A stretch of DNA of 64,000 nt from Silene latifolia (taxonomy: Eukaryota; Streptophyta; Magnoliopsida; Caryophyllales; Caryophyllaceae). Position 1 is the stretch's first letter. Each line of letters begins with the position of its first letter. This document shows, in pieces, positions 11,139 to 22,789 of this stretch. Location: assembly GCF_048544455.1 (NCBI RefSeq), contig NC_133534.1, positions 84,845,637 to 84,909,636 of the forward strand, read 5' to 3'. Under the pieces are notes generated by a model. It searched no databases. It was not told where the DNA came from and saw nothing but the letters and a program-made list of their open reading frames with translations. The translations under genes and the position numbers were made by a program.

Positions 11139-11904
11139 CCTAACCTAGTAGGCAAGCTCCTCTCTTTTTCTTTTGTGCGTGAATCCCCACGGCAACTTCC
11201 CTCTTTTCCTCTCTTTTGTTCTTCTTTTCTCCCTTTAACTCCATTACTTCATTGTTGAATATCTTTCCTTCTTCCAAACTCATACACAAAATATATTTCC
11301 ACAATCCTTGCTCTTACCTTTACATCATATTTATCTCCAAATTATTTTGTGGGAATTATTTTTATTGACCTTTAGACCTACGTTTTGGGTCTCTTAATTT
11401 TATGGGTAAAGAAGAATATATTTTCATGGTGTTTTCAAGGGTTCATTTTGTGTCATTCCTTTGACTTTTTAAAAGAAGATCTGCATGCACGACTTCTTGC
11501 ACATGGGTTCATGCGTCCTTAAAGGCGGTTTTGGGTAGTTGACATGTGCGTTGGAGACAAGGATTTGATGGTCGTGTCTTTCATGGAGTTTTCATTCTTA
11601 TTTTGGATCATTAATTGCTACAATGGTAACTATGTGTTTTCCTTTAATTGTGTTTATGCCAATTGATGTAATTTATATGATTTAATAATTGATTTGTGTA
11701 ATTGGTACGTGTTGGATTATTTACTATCATGTTTAATTGTGTTGGTGTGTTTACGTATGTGTTTTATTGTTTAAATTGCATAATGTATCTTGCCTATACT
11801 CCGTTTGAGTGTTTGGGCGTGCGGCTAGGGTTCCCAATGGAAACCCTAGTGGCGACTTGGTGGTGGTATGGGGGAAGACCTGGAGTTATTGCTAAACTAG
11901 TATA

Positions 11905-12167
11905 ACCTTGAGATTATAGCTCAATGTTATAGCTGGGTTGGTACACTCTGAGGTTGTGATAAAGTTATAAGTGAAGTCGTATAACTTTCAGATTATAGCT
12001 CAATGTTATAGCTGGGCTACTATAACTTAAGTCACATGTCGATGTTATAGCTAATGCTAATGTAACATTAGGCTAATGAAGTCAATGTTATAGCTAAAGC
12101 TAATATAACATTGGGTTATGAGGTAAGGTTATTGTTAATGTTATAGCTGAAGTTACTATAACATTGG
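11905..12167 (+). repeat. Array of AATGTTATAG hairpins in G2 LTR
   Basis: At least six copies of AATGTTATAGCT-like sequence. Several are followed by their complement: arms 12083-12092/12104-12113 (10 bp perfect, 11-nt loop), 12137-12146/12156-12165 (10 bp perfect, 9-nt loop) and 12042-12047/12063-12068 (6 bp). Confidence 0.75.
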
Positions 12168-12249
12168 TTGCGTATACTTGTTTCATATGTTGTATTGTGT
12201 TCAACATGTTATGTCCTGGTGTTGCATATGTCTTTGGTTACTCTTTTTC

Positions 12250-12732
12250 ATATGATTGTAGGGTAGTCAGTTATATTATCCTACGGTTTGATAATGATGT
12301 TATTCATGTATGTATGGTCAGTTATACTGTGCATTGTTTGTGGTTTGGTTGTATAGATGACGTGAGGTATCAGTTACATACCGAACGGAATGAACTAATG
12401 CAACCCTTCGGGGTCTGGTGTATGGTCTATGGTCGGGGGTAATGGAGGCAGTTGTTATACGCTATATTCCCCGAGTGTCGTTCGGTGTACAGTTATTGCA
12501 CCGAGAGTCTGGCCAGGTCTTAGACATATATACAGTGGTTATATGCTATACATAGTACCTTGGATGCAGTTGTTATACGGTCCACACCGATAGAGGCAGT
12601 TGTTATACGCTCCGTCAGTTCAGAGCCAGTTGTTATACACTCTGACAGTTAGAGGCAGTTGTTATACGCTCTAACGACGTTCATTTTATACACTGTGCTT
12701 GTGACTAGAGGCAGTTGTTATACGCTCTAGAA
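12250..12732 (+). repeat. Array of hairpins with CAGTTGTTATAC loop in G2 LTR
   Basis: About ten units share a loop close to CAGTTGTTATAC while the flanking stems differ and stay complementary: 12366-12370/12378-12382 GGTAT/ATACC, 12482-12487/12499-12504 TCGGTG/CACCGA, 12620-12625/12640-12645 TCAGAG/CTCTGA, 12648-12654/12669-12675 GTTAGAG/CTCTAAC, 12705-12710/12725-12730 CTAGAG/CTCTAG. Confidence 0.75.
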
Positions 12733-13282
12733 GGTTGTTGGTTTGGTCATATGGTACGTGGTCATAATGGTTCTATGATGTGTATGATGTCATAATGTGG
12801 TGTATGTTATGCGTCGTCACATGCTGATTGACTTAGAGTCAATATATTGAATAATTATCTTCTTATGCCATTGTTTGGTAGTGAGTTGTTATAAAGTTTT
12901 CATGAGTATAGATGGTCTCACATGTTTACTAGTTTTGCATTTCAATTATTAATCATTGTTGGTTATGTTCAATTGTTGTAAACATGACTGGGAGATCTTC
13001 AAGTTACTCCCGACTGATTGTCAACCCCACTCTCAGGTTGAATGCTCGTCGCTTTTTGGATGATGTTGCTTGGGATGCATCGAGGGGCGAGACGAATAAT
13101 AAATTAGGAGTTCGTTTTCATGTTTTGAGACCCTTTGAATAATGTATTAGTTTGGTTTTGGATTTAGTAGCGAACCGGATTGGTCAGGTGTTTCCGACAC
13201 CTTGACCATGTTATCATTGTTATACTCTGATACTTAATTTTATATACGTTTCCCTTTATTTTATAATCCGGGTTGTTACAGT

Positions 13283-13294
13283 TGGTATCAGAGC
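13283..13294 (+). other. G2 primer-binding site (tRNA-Met)
   Basis: TGGTATCAGAGC two bases after the LTR end TTGTTACA. Exact match to the plant initiator tRNA-Met site; sets the plus orientation of G2. Confidence 0.85.
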
Positions 13295-13383
13295 GAACAC
13301 GCTCCCAACTCTCGCTTAGTTGATGACTAAAATAAATTGACTTAGTAAATGAGTGAGAGTAAATGGGGTAGAAACAATGAAGG

Positions 13384-13473
13384 GCTTGTTTGTTTATGCC
13401 TTAATGTTTAGCATCGTTATTAATTATATTGCATGTTTTGTTCATGCACTTGTTTGTTTATGCCTTAATGTTT
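13384..13473 (+). repeat. Short direct repeat in G2 leader
   Basis: CTTGTTTGTTTATGCCTTAATGTTT-type sequence (about 25 bp) occurs at 13384-13408 and again at 13449-13473, 65 bp apart, close to the H1 insertion point at 13488. Confidence 0.7.
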
Positions 13474-13487
13474 CATATTTTTATTAA

Positions 13488-15227
13488 TGGTCGGACTAAA
13501 TCTTTTCGGTAACTTGTCGTTAGGAGCACCTAGACCAAAACACAATTTATAGCTTCACAAACAACTCTACAATTAGTAAAGAGGCAAGTAAAGGTCGGAT
13601 CCCAAGGGACGGGAATTGAGATGAGATTTCTATTGTAACTAGGGGTGTCTTAGGGGTGTCACAATTTGGGTTGATGTAGAAGGTCACTAAACTAAATAGC
13701 AATAAAAGTAAACAAACAAGATGAATTAAAAAGGGTTGTAAACAATTGATAAAAAGCACTAGGGTATCATGGGGACATAGGGGATTCATGAGAATTGATC
13801 ATACAAACATGTTCTCAAATTATAAGCAAGCAATTATTGTTAGGATGGATTGAGTTGGGTTATATCTTACAATCCTCGGAAAGTTTGGGTCCCGGAGCCG
13901 AATCGATTAGATTGTACAACACCTACAAGTCGACTTAGTCTTCCCTACTCAACAACATGCATGGTCTATTGAGACTTGAGTTGGTTTATGTCTTACAAGT
14001 CTCATTGAAAAGATAGGTGATGGGTAAAAAATGCAAGGATTCATAGGCTCGCATTTCATCAAACATAACATGTGCATGAGTTGAGATCATAACAAGCAAG
14101 CAAATAAATCATGAAAGCATATTAATTTAAGCATGAATCATTCCCCATGTTGGTTTCCCCTAATTACCCATTAACCCTAGCTAAGTGACTACTCACTCAT
14201 TATCATGTTGAATATGCTAGCAAGGTTGTCAATCATACCAACAAAGTGAAACATGATGAATAAATGAAAGTAATTAGCAATAATTAAAAAGGAATTAAGA
14301 GACTTATACCTACTAATGATTCCAATAATAAAGCAAAGAATAAAAGAAGTACTTGATGCTTGATTGAGAGGTTGTTAATCTCCCAATAATAACCCAAATA
14401 ATCTTCAATTACCCAAAATAAAGGATGAACAAAAGAGAGATTAATGAAATAAAACTTGTATTAAAACTTGATTAATTGTTGATTACAATATTAAAGAGAG
14501 ATTTGATTGATATTAACTATACTAAAGATTGCTAAGAAGAACATGCTCTTCTAATTAGACTAATGGGGTATTTATAGTGGGGATTAGGTGTAGGAATTAG
14601 GGTTAACTAAGGGCTTAAATGACGATTAAGTCCCTACTTAAGGAAACGCCGGTATTTTTGAAAGGATGGGCATCTTTCTTGAAGCTTGAAGAAGACGAAG
14701 TTGTTCTGCCTTGGAATCAGTGCGTCTTTAGCACGGGACGACCGAATTCGTGGGTCTCTGCCCGGGCGTCTTGGGGAGAAGACGGGCGTCTTCTGGGGTT
14801 GCTGCCCGGGCGTCTTGGAGTGAAGACGCACGGATTGTGAAGGTGGAGGACGGGCGTCTTCAGGACAATCCGCACGGATTGCTGGACAGTCACATTTCTT
14901 CTTCTTTTCTCCCCTTTTCTTCATAAAATCCTTGGGGATTTCCTCGGGGATGCAAGGATCTTTTCTCATCATTTCCCATCTACTATAGTATGTACAAAGG
15001 CCTTCTAATCTTGTCTCTCCTTGATGCTTGGTCATTGAATTCAATCAATTTAGTCTCGTTTTGCCATGAAAATGCAAGGTTTGCACTCCTTTCCTACCAA
15101 GGACACAAAACCTCAAAGAATATGCAAAAAAAAGAACTAAAGACAATAAATGACCCAAATATGCATTAAAAATCATGGGAACAAGGCTAATTCGGGGACT
15201 AAATATGCTCTAATTATGGTCACATCA
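13488..15227 (-). repeat. H1 3' LTR (about 1740 bp)
   Basis: Minus-strand start TGATGTGACCATAATTAG at 15227, TATA box TATAAATA at 14569-14576, motif array about 14725-14890. It aligns with the other F1 LTRs except for the last 50 or so bases, which diverge; the left edge is placed at TGGTCGGA (13488) by length and TG...CA ends. A purine tract at 15228-15248 makes it a 3' LTR. Confidence 0.75.
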
Positions 15228-16812
15228 AATATCCCCAAACCGAACCTTTGCTCGTCCCGAGTAAAGAGGTGACAAAGACTAGGACCATTATTTAAACTAA
15301 CCTAATAACATAGCCGATATGAGACAATTAGCGGGTCTCACTCCGCCCCTTCAACTCACAACAAGGCAACCATGAGGTAGGATGCCTTCTTGCAAGGCAA
15401 TGCGGGTCTTGCCAAAATGGCAACACATCCAAAAATTAAGCACACAAAAACAAATAATGGATGCATCTACAAACGAATAGCCACTTTCCTCATCTAAGTG
15501 GCGAAAATTATCTACAAGGGAAGCAATTCAAGGGTACACACTCCTTCATAGATGCAATTTCTTCAAACTACTAAGCGTAGAAGGATACCAATAAATCACC
15601 TCCGAGTTGTGTCAAGCTAGGGTACCTTTGTCCTCAATCGTTAAATGCTTTTGTCAAGAGTAGACTCCCTATGGTGTTAGAAACACTGGAGGATCGTGGA
15701 ATTCCCCCTCTTGCCTAGACAAGAAGAAGGGTCGTCCCCTCTCTACCATGCACAAAAATGGATTCGGTGGATAAAGGGATCAATAGATATTTAAGTTTCA
15801 CTTTGGGAGTTTGCTTTCATTTTTGTTTTTCTCCCCAATTTCATGTGGCATATAACATTTGAGAACACTTTCTTGCCATTTCTTTTTGATTTTTGGCATT
15901 TCAATACTTGACAACTTTCAACTTTTCTTTACATTTCTTTTTGAACATTTTCAATGTCACCCCATATGTAGTGAGGGTGGCTTATATTTGAAGCTTTAGG
16001 AGTTCTATTTTTGCTCCTCTTTTCATTTGATGCATTTTTGCAAACTTTCTTTCACTTTTCATTTCTTGAACTCAAATCAATTTCTTTTTGTGCCCATTCC
16101 CTTTGATGACAAAAATGTGGTAGAACATGGATGATGGATGGATGGATGCATGGTTTCAAGGGTTACCTTGGAATAAACGGTAGCCAAGGAGTTATCACAC
16201 CACAAGGTACTCTTGACTAGACCTTAAACCATGGGTCAAAGGATACTAGCATGACACATCCTAGGGTGTTTTACAAGTATTCTAACAAGCAAAGTCTTAA
16301 GAAGAAAAAGCATCTACTAGGGCCTATATACACTTGTCAAGCTTCCCAAGTAGACGGTTTCGCAAAATTTTTCTAACATGCAACTACATGCCATGATGCA
16401 ACTAACATATAAACATCCTAATGCAAATGATTCTACCAACTAATATGACATATAAACTAAATGCAAGTCCTAAGTTCACATTGTTATACCGCATCAATCA
16501 AAATAAAGCCACATAGTCATTAAAATAAAGAGGAAAAAAGAGATTTGGAAAGATCATACCATGCGGTCTTCAATATCCTCATGTCTCGGATGTGGCGTAG
16601 TCGATCAGTGTGAACAATGATAACACAAACACAATATATACAATAATATATACACGACTACACTACAAAGGAAATGAACATGTTTTTGGTTTTTCAATGT
16701 TTCAAATTTTTATGGTTTTTTGAATAAAAGTTAAGTTAGAATTCCCCATCCCCACACTAATATGGGCATTGTCTTCAACGGCCAAAATGATGGGAAATCA
16801 TGCAAGCATGAT
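15228..16812 (-). other. H1 3' untranslated region and polypurine tract
   Basis: Next to the LTR the minus strand reads GGTTCGGTTTGGGGATATT, the F1 polypurine tract. The remaining 1.5 kb is non-coding and matches the 3' regions of El2 and El3. It resumes after El1 at 23812-24179. Confidence 0.75.
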
Positions 16813-16817
16813 GCATG
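16813..16817. repeat. El1 target-site duplication, left (gcatg)
   Basis: gcatg precedes the El1 5' LTR and recurs at 23812-23816 after its 3' LTR. The uninterrupted counterpart is visible in El3 around 45350 (GATGATGCATGATTTC). Confidence 0.9.
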
Positions 16818-18528
16818 TGATGTGACCATAATTAGCGCATATTTAGCCCCCGAATTAGCCTTGTTCCCATGCTTTTTAGTGCATATTTGGGTCATTTATT
16901 ATCTTTAGTTCTTTGTTTTGCATATTCTTTGAGATTTTGATCCCTTGGTAGGAAAGGACTAAGAATCTTGCATTTTCAAGGCAACACGAGACTAAATTGA
17001 TCGAATCCAATGACCAAGCATCAAGGAGAGACAAGATTAGAAGGCCTTTGTACATATTATAGTAGATGAGTAATGTTGAGAAAGGATCCTTGAGTCCCCA
17101 AGGAAATCCCCAAGGAATTTATGAAGAAAAGGGAAGAAAAGAAGAAGAAATCTTGCTGAAGAACAATCCGTGCGGTTTCATCCCAAGACGCTCGGGTTAG
17201 CACTGCCACAATCCGCCCGGATTCCTCCAAAGTCGCTCGTGTTCTACCGCCAGAATCCGCCCGTCCCGACACTAATACGCTCGGATTCCTCTACAGCGCA
17301 ATTTCGTCTTCACCAAGCTACAAAGAAAGAAGCCCTTTCTTCGAAAAATACCGGCTCCTCCCTGCTCAATCTAAAAAGTGTAATTACTAGTTTAGCCCTT
17401 AGTTAACCCTAATGCATCCCCCTAATCTCCACTATAAATACCCCATTAGTCTAATTAGAAGAGCATGTTCTTCTTATCAATTCTTAGAGTAGCTAATACC
17501 AATCAAATCTCTCTTTAATTTTTTAATCAACAATTAATCAAGTTCTAATACAAGTTTTATTTCCTTAATCTCTCATTTGTTCATCCTTTATTTTGGGTAA
17601 TTGAAGATTATTTGGGTTATTATTGGGAGACTGACAACCTCTCAATCAAGCATCAAGTACTTCTTTTATCTTTGCTTTATTATTGGAATCATTAGTAGGT
17701 ATAATTCTCTTAATCCCTCTTTAATTATTGTTAATCACTTTCATTTATTCATCATGTTTCCTTTTGTTGGTATGATTGACAACCTTGCTAGCATGATCAA
17801 CATGATAATGAGTGAGTAGTCTCTTAGCTAGGGTTAATGGGTGATTTGGGGAAACCAACATGGGGAATGATTCATGCTTAAATTAATATGCTTTCATGTT
17901 TTATTTGCTTGCTTGTTTTGATCTCAAGTCATGCACATGTTATATTTGATGAAATGCTAAGCCTATGAATCCTTGCATTTACAACCATCTCCTATCTTTT
18001 AAATGAGACTTGTAAGACATAACCCAATTCGAGTCTCATTAGACCATGCATGTTGTTGAGTAGGGAAGACTAAGTCGACTTGTAGGTGTTGTACAATCTA
18101 ATCGATTCGGCTCCGGGACCCAAACTTTCTTAGGATTGTAAGATATAACCCAACTCAATCCATCACAACAATAATTGCTTGCTTATAATTTGAGAACATG
18201 TTTGTATGATCAATTTCCATGATTCCCCTATGACCCCATGACACCCTAGTGCTTTTTATCAATTGTTTACAACCCTTTTAATTCATCTTGCTTGTTTATT
18301 TCCATTGATATTTTAGTTTAGTGACCTTCTACATCAACCCAATTTGTGACACCCCTAAGACATCACTAGTTGCAATAGAAATCTCATTTCAATACCCGTC
18401 CCTTGGGATCCGACCTTTACTTGCCTCTTTACTAATTGTAGAGTTGTTTGTGAAGCTATAAATTGTGTTTTGATTCGGACGTGACCCAACGACCACACCT
18501 TTAATTGTGAACACGAAACGGACCGATA
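16818..18528 (+). repeat. El1 5' LTR (1711 bp)
   Basis: Starts TGATGTGACCATAATTAGCG and ends near GAAACGGACCGATA, followed by the primer site. Motif array at 17163-17290 and TATA box TATAAATA at 17433-17440. A CATT/AAT-rich U5-like half follows. Confidence 0.85.
17163..17440 (+). promoter_or_regulatory. F1 LTR promoter region in El1: CG-N2-CG motif array plus TATA
   Basis: About eight half-palindromic motifs of the form AATCCG-NN-CGGATT or AAGACG-NN-CGGGTT in 130 bp, then TATAAATA about 140 bp downstream. Equivalent arrays lie at 35120-35296, 55572-55745, 43146-43345, 52517-52702 and 14725-14890 in the other F1 LTRs. Confidence 0.6.
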
Positions 18529-18533
18529 AAAAA

Positions 18534-18551
18534 TGGCGCCGTTGCCAGGGA
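18534..18551 (+). other. El1 primer-binding site (tRNA-Asp)
   Basis: TGGCGCCGTTGCCAGGGA, five bases after the LTR, complementary to the 3' end of plant tRNA-Asp with one mismatch. This primer is typical of Athila-type elements. Confidence 0.8.
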
Positions 18552-18605
18552 CGGTGTTTACTTGATTTAGATTTTTTTTATTGTTATTAGTTGTGTCTTT
18601 CTTCG

Positions 18606-18631
18606 CCTTGGGGAAGTAAAACTCCTCAAGG
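18606..18631 (+). ncRNA. Leader hairpin after the primer site (El1)
   Basis: CCTTGGGGA and TCCTCAAGG can pair over 9 bp (one G-U) around an 8-nt loop, about 55 nt after the primer site and before gag. The same hairpin occurs in El2 (36612-36637) and El3 (51190-51215), and a different 10-bp hairpin at the same place in F2. Position suggests a packaging or dimerisation signal; this is inference. Confidence 0.45.
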
Positions 18632-18668
18632 TTTGTTCTAATTGTTTTTGAGTTGTTTGATATTTTGC

Positions 18669-21464
18669 ATGTCTAGAAGGTCACAAGGTGATTTGTTACC
18701 TTTTGACCATGAAATTGAAAGAACCTTGACGAACAGTAGGAGATTTGCTAGGAGGAAGTTGAGAGGTATTAGTGAGGTTGTTCAACCAACTATTGAGTTC
18801 ATCAACCCTTTTGCAAGAGAAGGAGAGGAGAACCCATTACACAATACCACCCAAAATCAACCTACAATGCCTAAATTTTCGTCACATTCCGTACCCACCG
18901 AGGAGAACCTACCCAATGGTACTCCTACACCAAAACATCTAACCGGAAATTTTATTGCCAAATCCACCTTTATCCAATTAGTCGAAAGGAGCCAATTTGG
19001 GGGGATGCCTAGTGAAGACCCTCATTCTCATATGGAAACTTTTTGCGACTATTGTGATGCGATCTCTCAAACCGGTGTGACTCAAAACCAAATTCGATGG
19101 GTCTTATTTCCTTTTTCTCTAATCGGCACCGCGAAACAATGGTTGAAGGGCCTTGATAAGGCCACTCTCGGAATAGATTCTTGGAAGAAGTTGGCTCTAG
19201 CTTTCTACAAAAAATTCTACCCACCGGAAAAGACTAACATGCTAAGAGCTCAAATTACGGGTTTTAAGCAAAGGGATGAAGAATCCTTGTATGAAGCTTG
19301 GGAGCGGTTCAAGGGAATTTGTCGCTCATGTCCTCACCATGGACTTAGCGAATGGTTCTTGGTACAACAATTTTGGAACGGTTTATATGAAGATTCAAGG
19401 AACATTCTCAACATGGGATCAAATGGAATGTTCACCGAAGTTGATGACAATCAAACATGGAACAAAATTGAGGAAATGGCGGTCCATAACTCACAATATA
19501 GTAGACCTCGCAAGGCTACTAGAGGAGGAAAGCATGAAGTGGACTCCGTTACTCAATTGGGTGCTCAACTTAATGCTCATATTGACACAATCAATTTGAA
19601 GTTTGAAAAAGCTATGGCTAGACTTGAAGAAGTCTCAAAATCACCAAAACATCATGTTAATGCCATGACGGCATCCTCATCAATCCCAAGTGGGATATGT
19701 GAGAATTGTGGAACTTTGGGACATGACCAAAGTGAATGTAGGGGAACAAATGAACAAGTGAATGCTTTCCAAGCATACAAGAGTGGTACCCCTTATTCCA
19801 ACTATTACAATGAAAACACCAAGTTTCACCCAAATCTCTCATACAAAAGCCAAAATGTTCAAAACCCACAAACAACATACACTCCACCACCCATGAGAAA
19901 CCAAAATCAAAGACCCTTTTTCAATCAAAACCAAGGTTACCAAAATCAAATTCCATACAATCACCAAAATGACCAAGGTTTTGATGTCCAAAAAGCGGTC
20001 CTCCAAATGCAAAAGAATCAACAAGAATTTTTCACTCAAATGCAAAAAGATAGTCAAGCAATGGAAACCACCATCAACAACATTCTAACTCACACCAAGA
20101 TGTTGGAAACACAATTGACTTAACTAGCATCTTCAAGCTCACAAAGACAAAAGGGGCAATTACCACCTCAAAGTAATCCCCCAAGACATGAAACGGTTAG
20201 TGCCATTCACTTGAGAAGTGGTACAAGGTATGAAGCACCGAAGAAGCAAGTTGAGGATGAATTTGTGGAAGCTAGTGATAAGGAAGAAATTATGCAAAAC
20301 TCCAAAGATGGAGAATCATCAAAAGAAGAAATTTCAAAGAGAAATGAAGACAAGGTCAAGGAGAATGAGCCCATTGTGATTAGACTTCCTTTTCCAAGTC
20401 GTCAAGCCAAGCCCAAATTTGATGACCAACTTGGAAAGTTTATGGAAATTGTGAAGAATTTGGAAGTCTCAATTCCTTTCACGGAATTAATAAATCACGT
20501 GCCGGCCTATGCGAAATACATGAAAGATATCCTCACAAAGAAGAAGTCGATCCGGAAACTTGAGACTATCGCCTTCACTAAGGTGAGTAGTGCAATACTT
20601 CAAGGGAGTTCACCTCCAAAACTAAAGGATCCGGGAAGCTTCTCAATACCGTGTACCATTGGCGAAACAACGATCAACAAAGCCTTATGTGATCTAGGGG
20701 CTAGTGTGAGTGTTATGCCCTACTCGGTGAGTAAAAGGTTGGGGATGGGAGAACTTAAATGCACCAACATCACACTCCAAATGGCCGATAGATCGACGAA
20801 GACACCATTAGGGATATGGGAAGATGTCCCCGTACGAATTGGGAAGTTTTTCATCCCGGTGGACTATGTCATTGTTGATATGGAGGAAGATTCCAACATT
20901 CCAATCATTCTAGGAAGACCTTTCCTACACACCGCGGGTGCGGTGATTGATGTGAAACATGGTGAGCTCACTCTAGAAGTGGGAGATGAAAGCATAACCT
21001 TTAATCTTGACAAGACTATGAGAGCTCCTCGTTTGCATGAACCGTGTTTCATGATTGATCATTATAGCCGAAAGGATGAGAGGAAGAAATCGGAACTTCA
21101 ATGGAAGAAGAAAATTGAAGATGCTCCATTCAAAGAGCAAGTAAATTGTGACAAGGAGAGCTTGCAAAGCTCATCAAAATCAATCAAAGAAGAAGAGGAT
21201 GGCCTCATTGGCCAAGAGAGGAATTTGGGAGAGTTGTCTCCATCAAATCAAGAGATTTTCAATGATCAACCTAATGAAGTTTGTGGTCTTTGGGACGACG
21301 AATTTGAAGGGATTTTTAATCCCTACATTGGTAATGCCATCGATCAAGACCGACAACAAGGGCCAAAGTCTATCGAAGAGCTCTATAACAATAATGAACA
21401 AGCTTTTGATTACTTTTTCAAGGTGTTGAGCAACATCAACAACACCTTGAACATGCCCCCTTGA
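18669..21464 (+). pseudogene. El1 gag-protease region (broken)
   Basis: The start MSRRSQGDLLPFD is chosen because it begins the conserved block; an in-frame ATG lies 27 bases upstream. Order: N-terminal arm, Retrotrans_gag-type capsid domain at about residues 90-220 (LVERSQFGGMP, FCDYCDAIS, AKQWLKGL, ALAFYKKFYPP), coiled-coil-like helix, one CCHC zinc knuckle CENCGTLGHDQSEC near residue 345, then an Asn/Gln-rich disordered tract. The protease follows with ALCDLGASVSVMP (Asp of the DLGA active site) and IPIILGRPFLHTAGAVIDV. A charged tail ends INNTLNMPP. In El3 most of gag and protease share one frame, so the family makes a gag-PR polyprotein. No RT follows. Broken in about one place. Confidence 0.85.
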
Positions 21465-22537
21465 CATCTCATCAAGAATGAGAGTTTGGTGGAGTCCTCC
21501 CTAAACCACCGTTTGTAAATATTTCTAACTCCCTAACTCGCATTTCAATTCTTGTATTGCATTTTTTGTCATCTTTGGATTTTTATTTACTTTGATCAAG
21601 ATAATTGTCATGTTTGAGAGAAGTGAGGGAGGGACTAATAATTTCAATTGATGTGTAGTGCTCTAGCTTAGTGTGGGGATGGCAATTGCCTAGGCTATCC
21701 ATGCCTTAGTAGTGCCCCCACAATGAAGAACACAAGATATAAAGAAGAATGGAAGAATGGTAAGGGATATGCATTGTACACGGATAGAACTGAATCCGGG
21801 TACAAAGGGGCCGAATCCGAGCGGATTCAGGAGAATCCGCCCGTCTACAGACAATCCGAGCGTATTGGGTAGAAGACGCACGTCCCTATGAGCTGAATTT
21901 TTTTTGAAAGATTTTTGACTGTAAGAGAATCCGGGCGTCCTGAACAGCAATCCGCTCGTCTCTGGAAATCCGCCCGTCTTGAAAGGAAGACGCCCGTCTT
22001 CTTTGCCGAGGAAAACAAGAAAAATTCCTGGACTGAAATCCGTCCGTCTTCTGAAGAATCCGCCCGTCCCGTGTCAGCGAATCCGAGCGTCTTCTCTTAA
22101 AGACGCCCGTCTTTAGGCGAGTTTTTCCCAACCCAGAAAGTGCAGAATCCGCCCGTCTTGAGCAGAAACCGCACGGATTGCCCCTGTAGTTCGAATTTTT
22201 TCGGGCTTTATAAAACCCCTCCCACCTTCACTCATTCATTCATTCATTCATTCATTCATTCATTCATTCATTCATAACACTACTTCAAAACATCAAAACC
22301 CTCATCCTCTCCATCACAAAAACAAAATTCCTCAACTACATTCACCAAAATCAAATCAAATCATCCTTTTAACAACAAATCAATCACTCCTTTTTCAATA
22401 AAAAACAAAACCAAGCACAAAATCTTCAACCTTTGAGTCGATTTTTGAATTCATAAAGGCAAAGCCTTTCACCTTTAAATCGATTTGGGTACATTACAAA
22501 TTGAAGATTTTTCATTCTTTTCTTGGTTAATTCATCA
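21465..22537 (+). promoter_or_regulatory. El1 spacer with motif array and TATA before ORF3
   Basis: Non-coding. 21790-22180 holds about 15 motifs such as AATCCGAGCGGATT, AATCCGCCCGTCTT and AAGACGCCCGTCTT. A TATA box TTTATAAAA at 22207-22215 follows about 20 bp later, then an ATTC microsatellite (about 22229-22275) and a 260-bp leader to the ORF3 ATG at 22538. The leader contains the small stem AAAGGC-AAA-GCCTTT. This reads as an internal promoter built from the LTR motif set. Confidence 0.55.
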
Positions 22538-22789
22538 ATGGCAAGGACTAAGGGAGCAACAAAGGCACCAAAGGCTAAGACACTTTCACAAAGGCAAAAG
22601 GCTCTTCAAGCAAAGAAAGCATTGGCTATGGTGGTAGCAACCCCAAACTTGAAAGTGCAACAACAACAACAACCTTCTATGGGAGCAACAACATCTACGA
22701 CTCCGGAAATTGATCAACTTTTGCATTATCCGGAGGTAACTTTTATTTCCAAAACCCATAGAGATATTTTTGCCAAGTTTGCTAGGAAA
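22538..22789 (+). pseudogene. El1 ORF3, N-terminal part only
   Basis: Starts MARTKGATKAPKAKTLSQRQ, a basic N-terminus, followed by a polyglutamine run (QQQQQ) and LLHYPEVTFIS. Identical in layout to ORF3 of El2 and El3 but only the first 84 or so codons are present here. The remaining parts of the family protein are described under El3. Confidence 0.7.

Larger units (their letters stand above)
11040..13280 (+). repeat. G2 5' LTR, at least 2.2 kb, with hairpin arrays
   Basis: A TATA box TATAAATA at about 11131-11138 is followed by a CT-rich leader. From about 11905 to 12732 the LTR is filled with small inverted repeats, listed separately. Short frames at 11702-11905 and 12164-12442 fall in this repeat tract and are not considered genes. 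Confidence 0.65.
11040..13487 (+). mobile_element. G2: gypsy-type LTR element, 5' part visible before H1 insertion
   Basis: Plus-strand element. An LTR ends TTGTTACA at 13280, a tRNA-Met primer site follows at 13283, then about 200 bp of interior run up to the H1 LTR at 13488. The left LTR edge is not seen: sequence begins abruptly next to the G1 LTR, so G1 may have landed in or beside it. The rest of G2 lies right of the window. No coding region is visible. Family assignment (chromovirus-like Ty3/gypsy) rests on the LTR end and primer site only. Confidence 0.6.

Noticed and set aside
11702-12442. Plus-strand frames of 67 and 92 codons in the G2 LTR
   Set aside because: They fall in the LTR and partly in the hairpin arrays; no start context or domain supports them.
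13300-13487. Host gene or promoter between G2 and H1
   Set aside because: It follows the G2 primer site directly and reads as element leader; no coding or splice signal was found.
22440-22537. Leader intron for F1 ORF3 like that in F2
   Set aside because: No AG acceptor lies next to the ATG and no donor of the AG|GTATG kind is present between TATA and ATG in El1 or El2.
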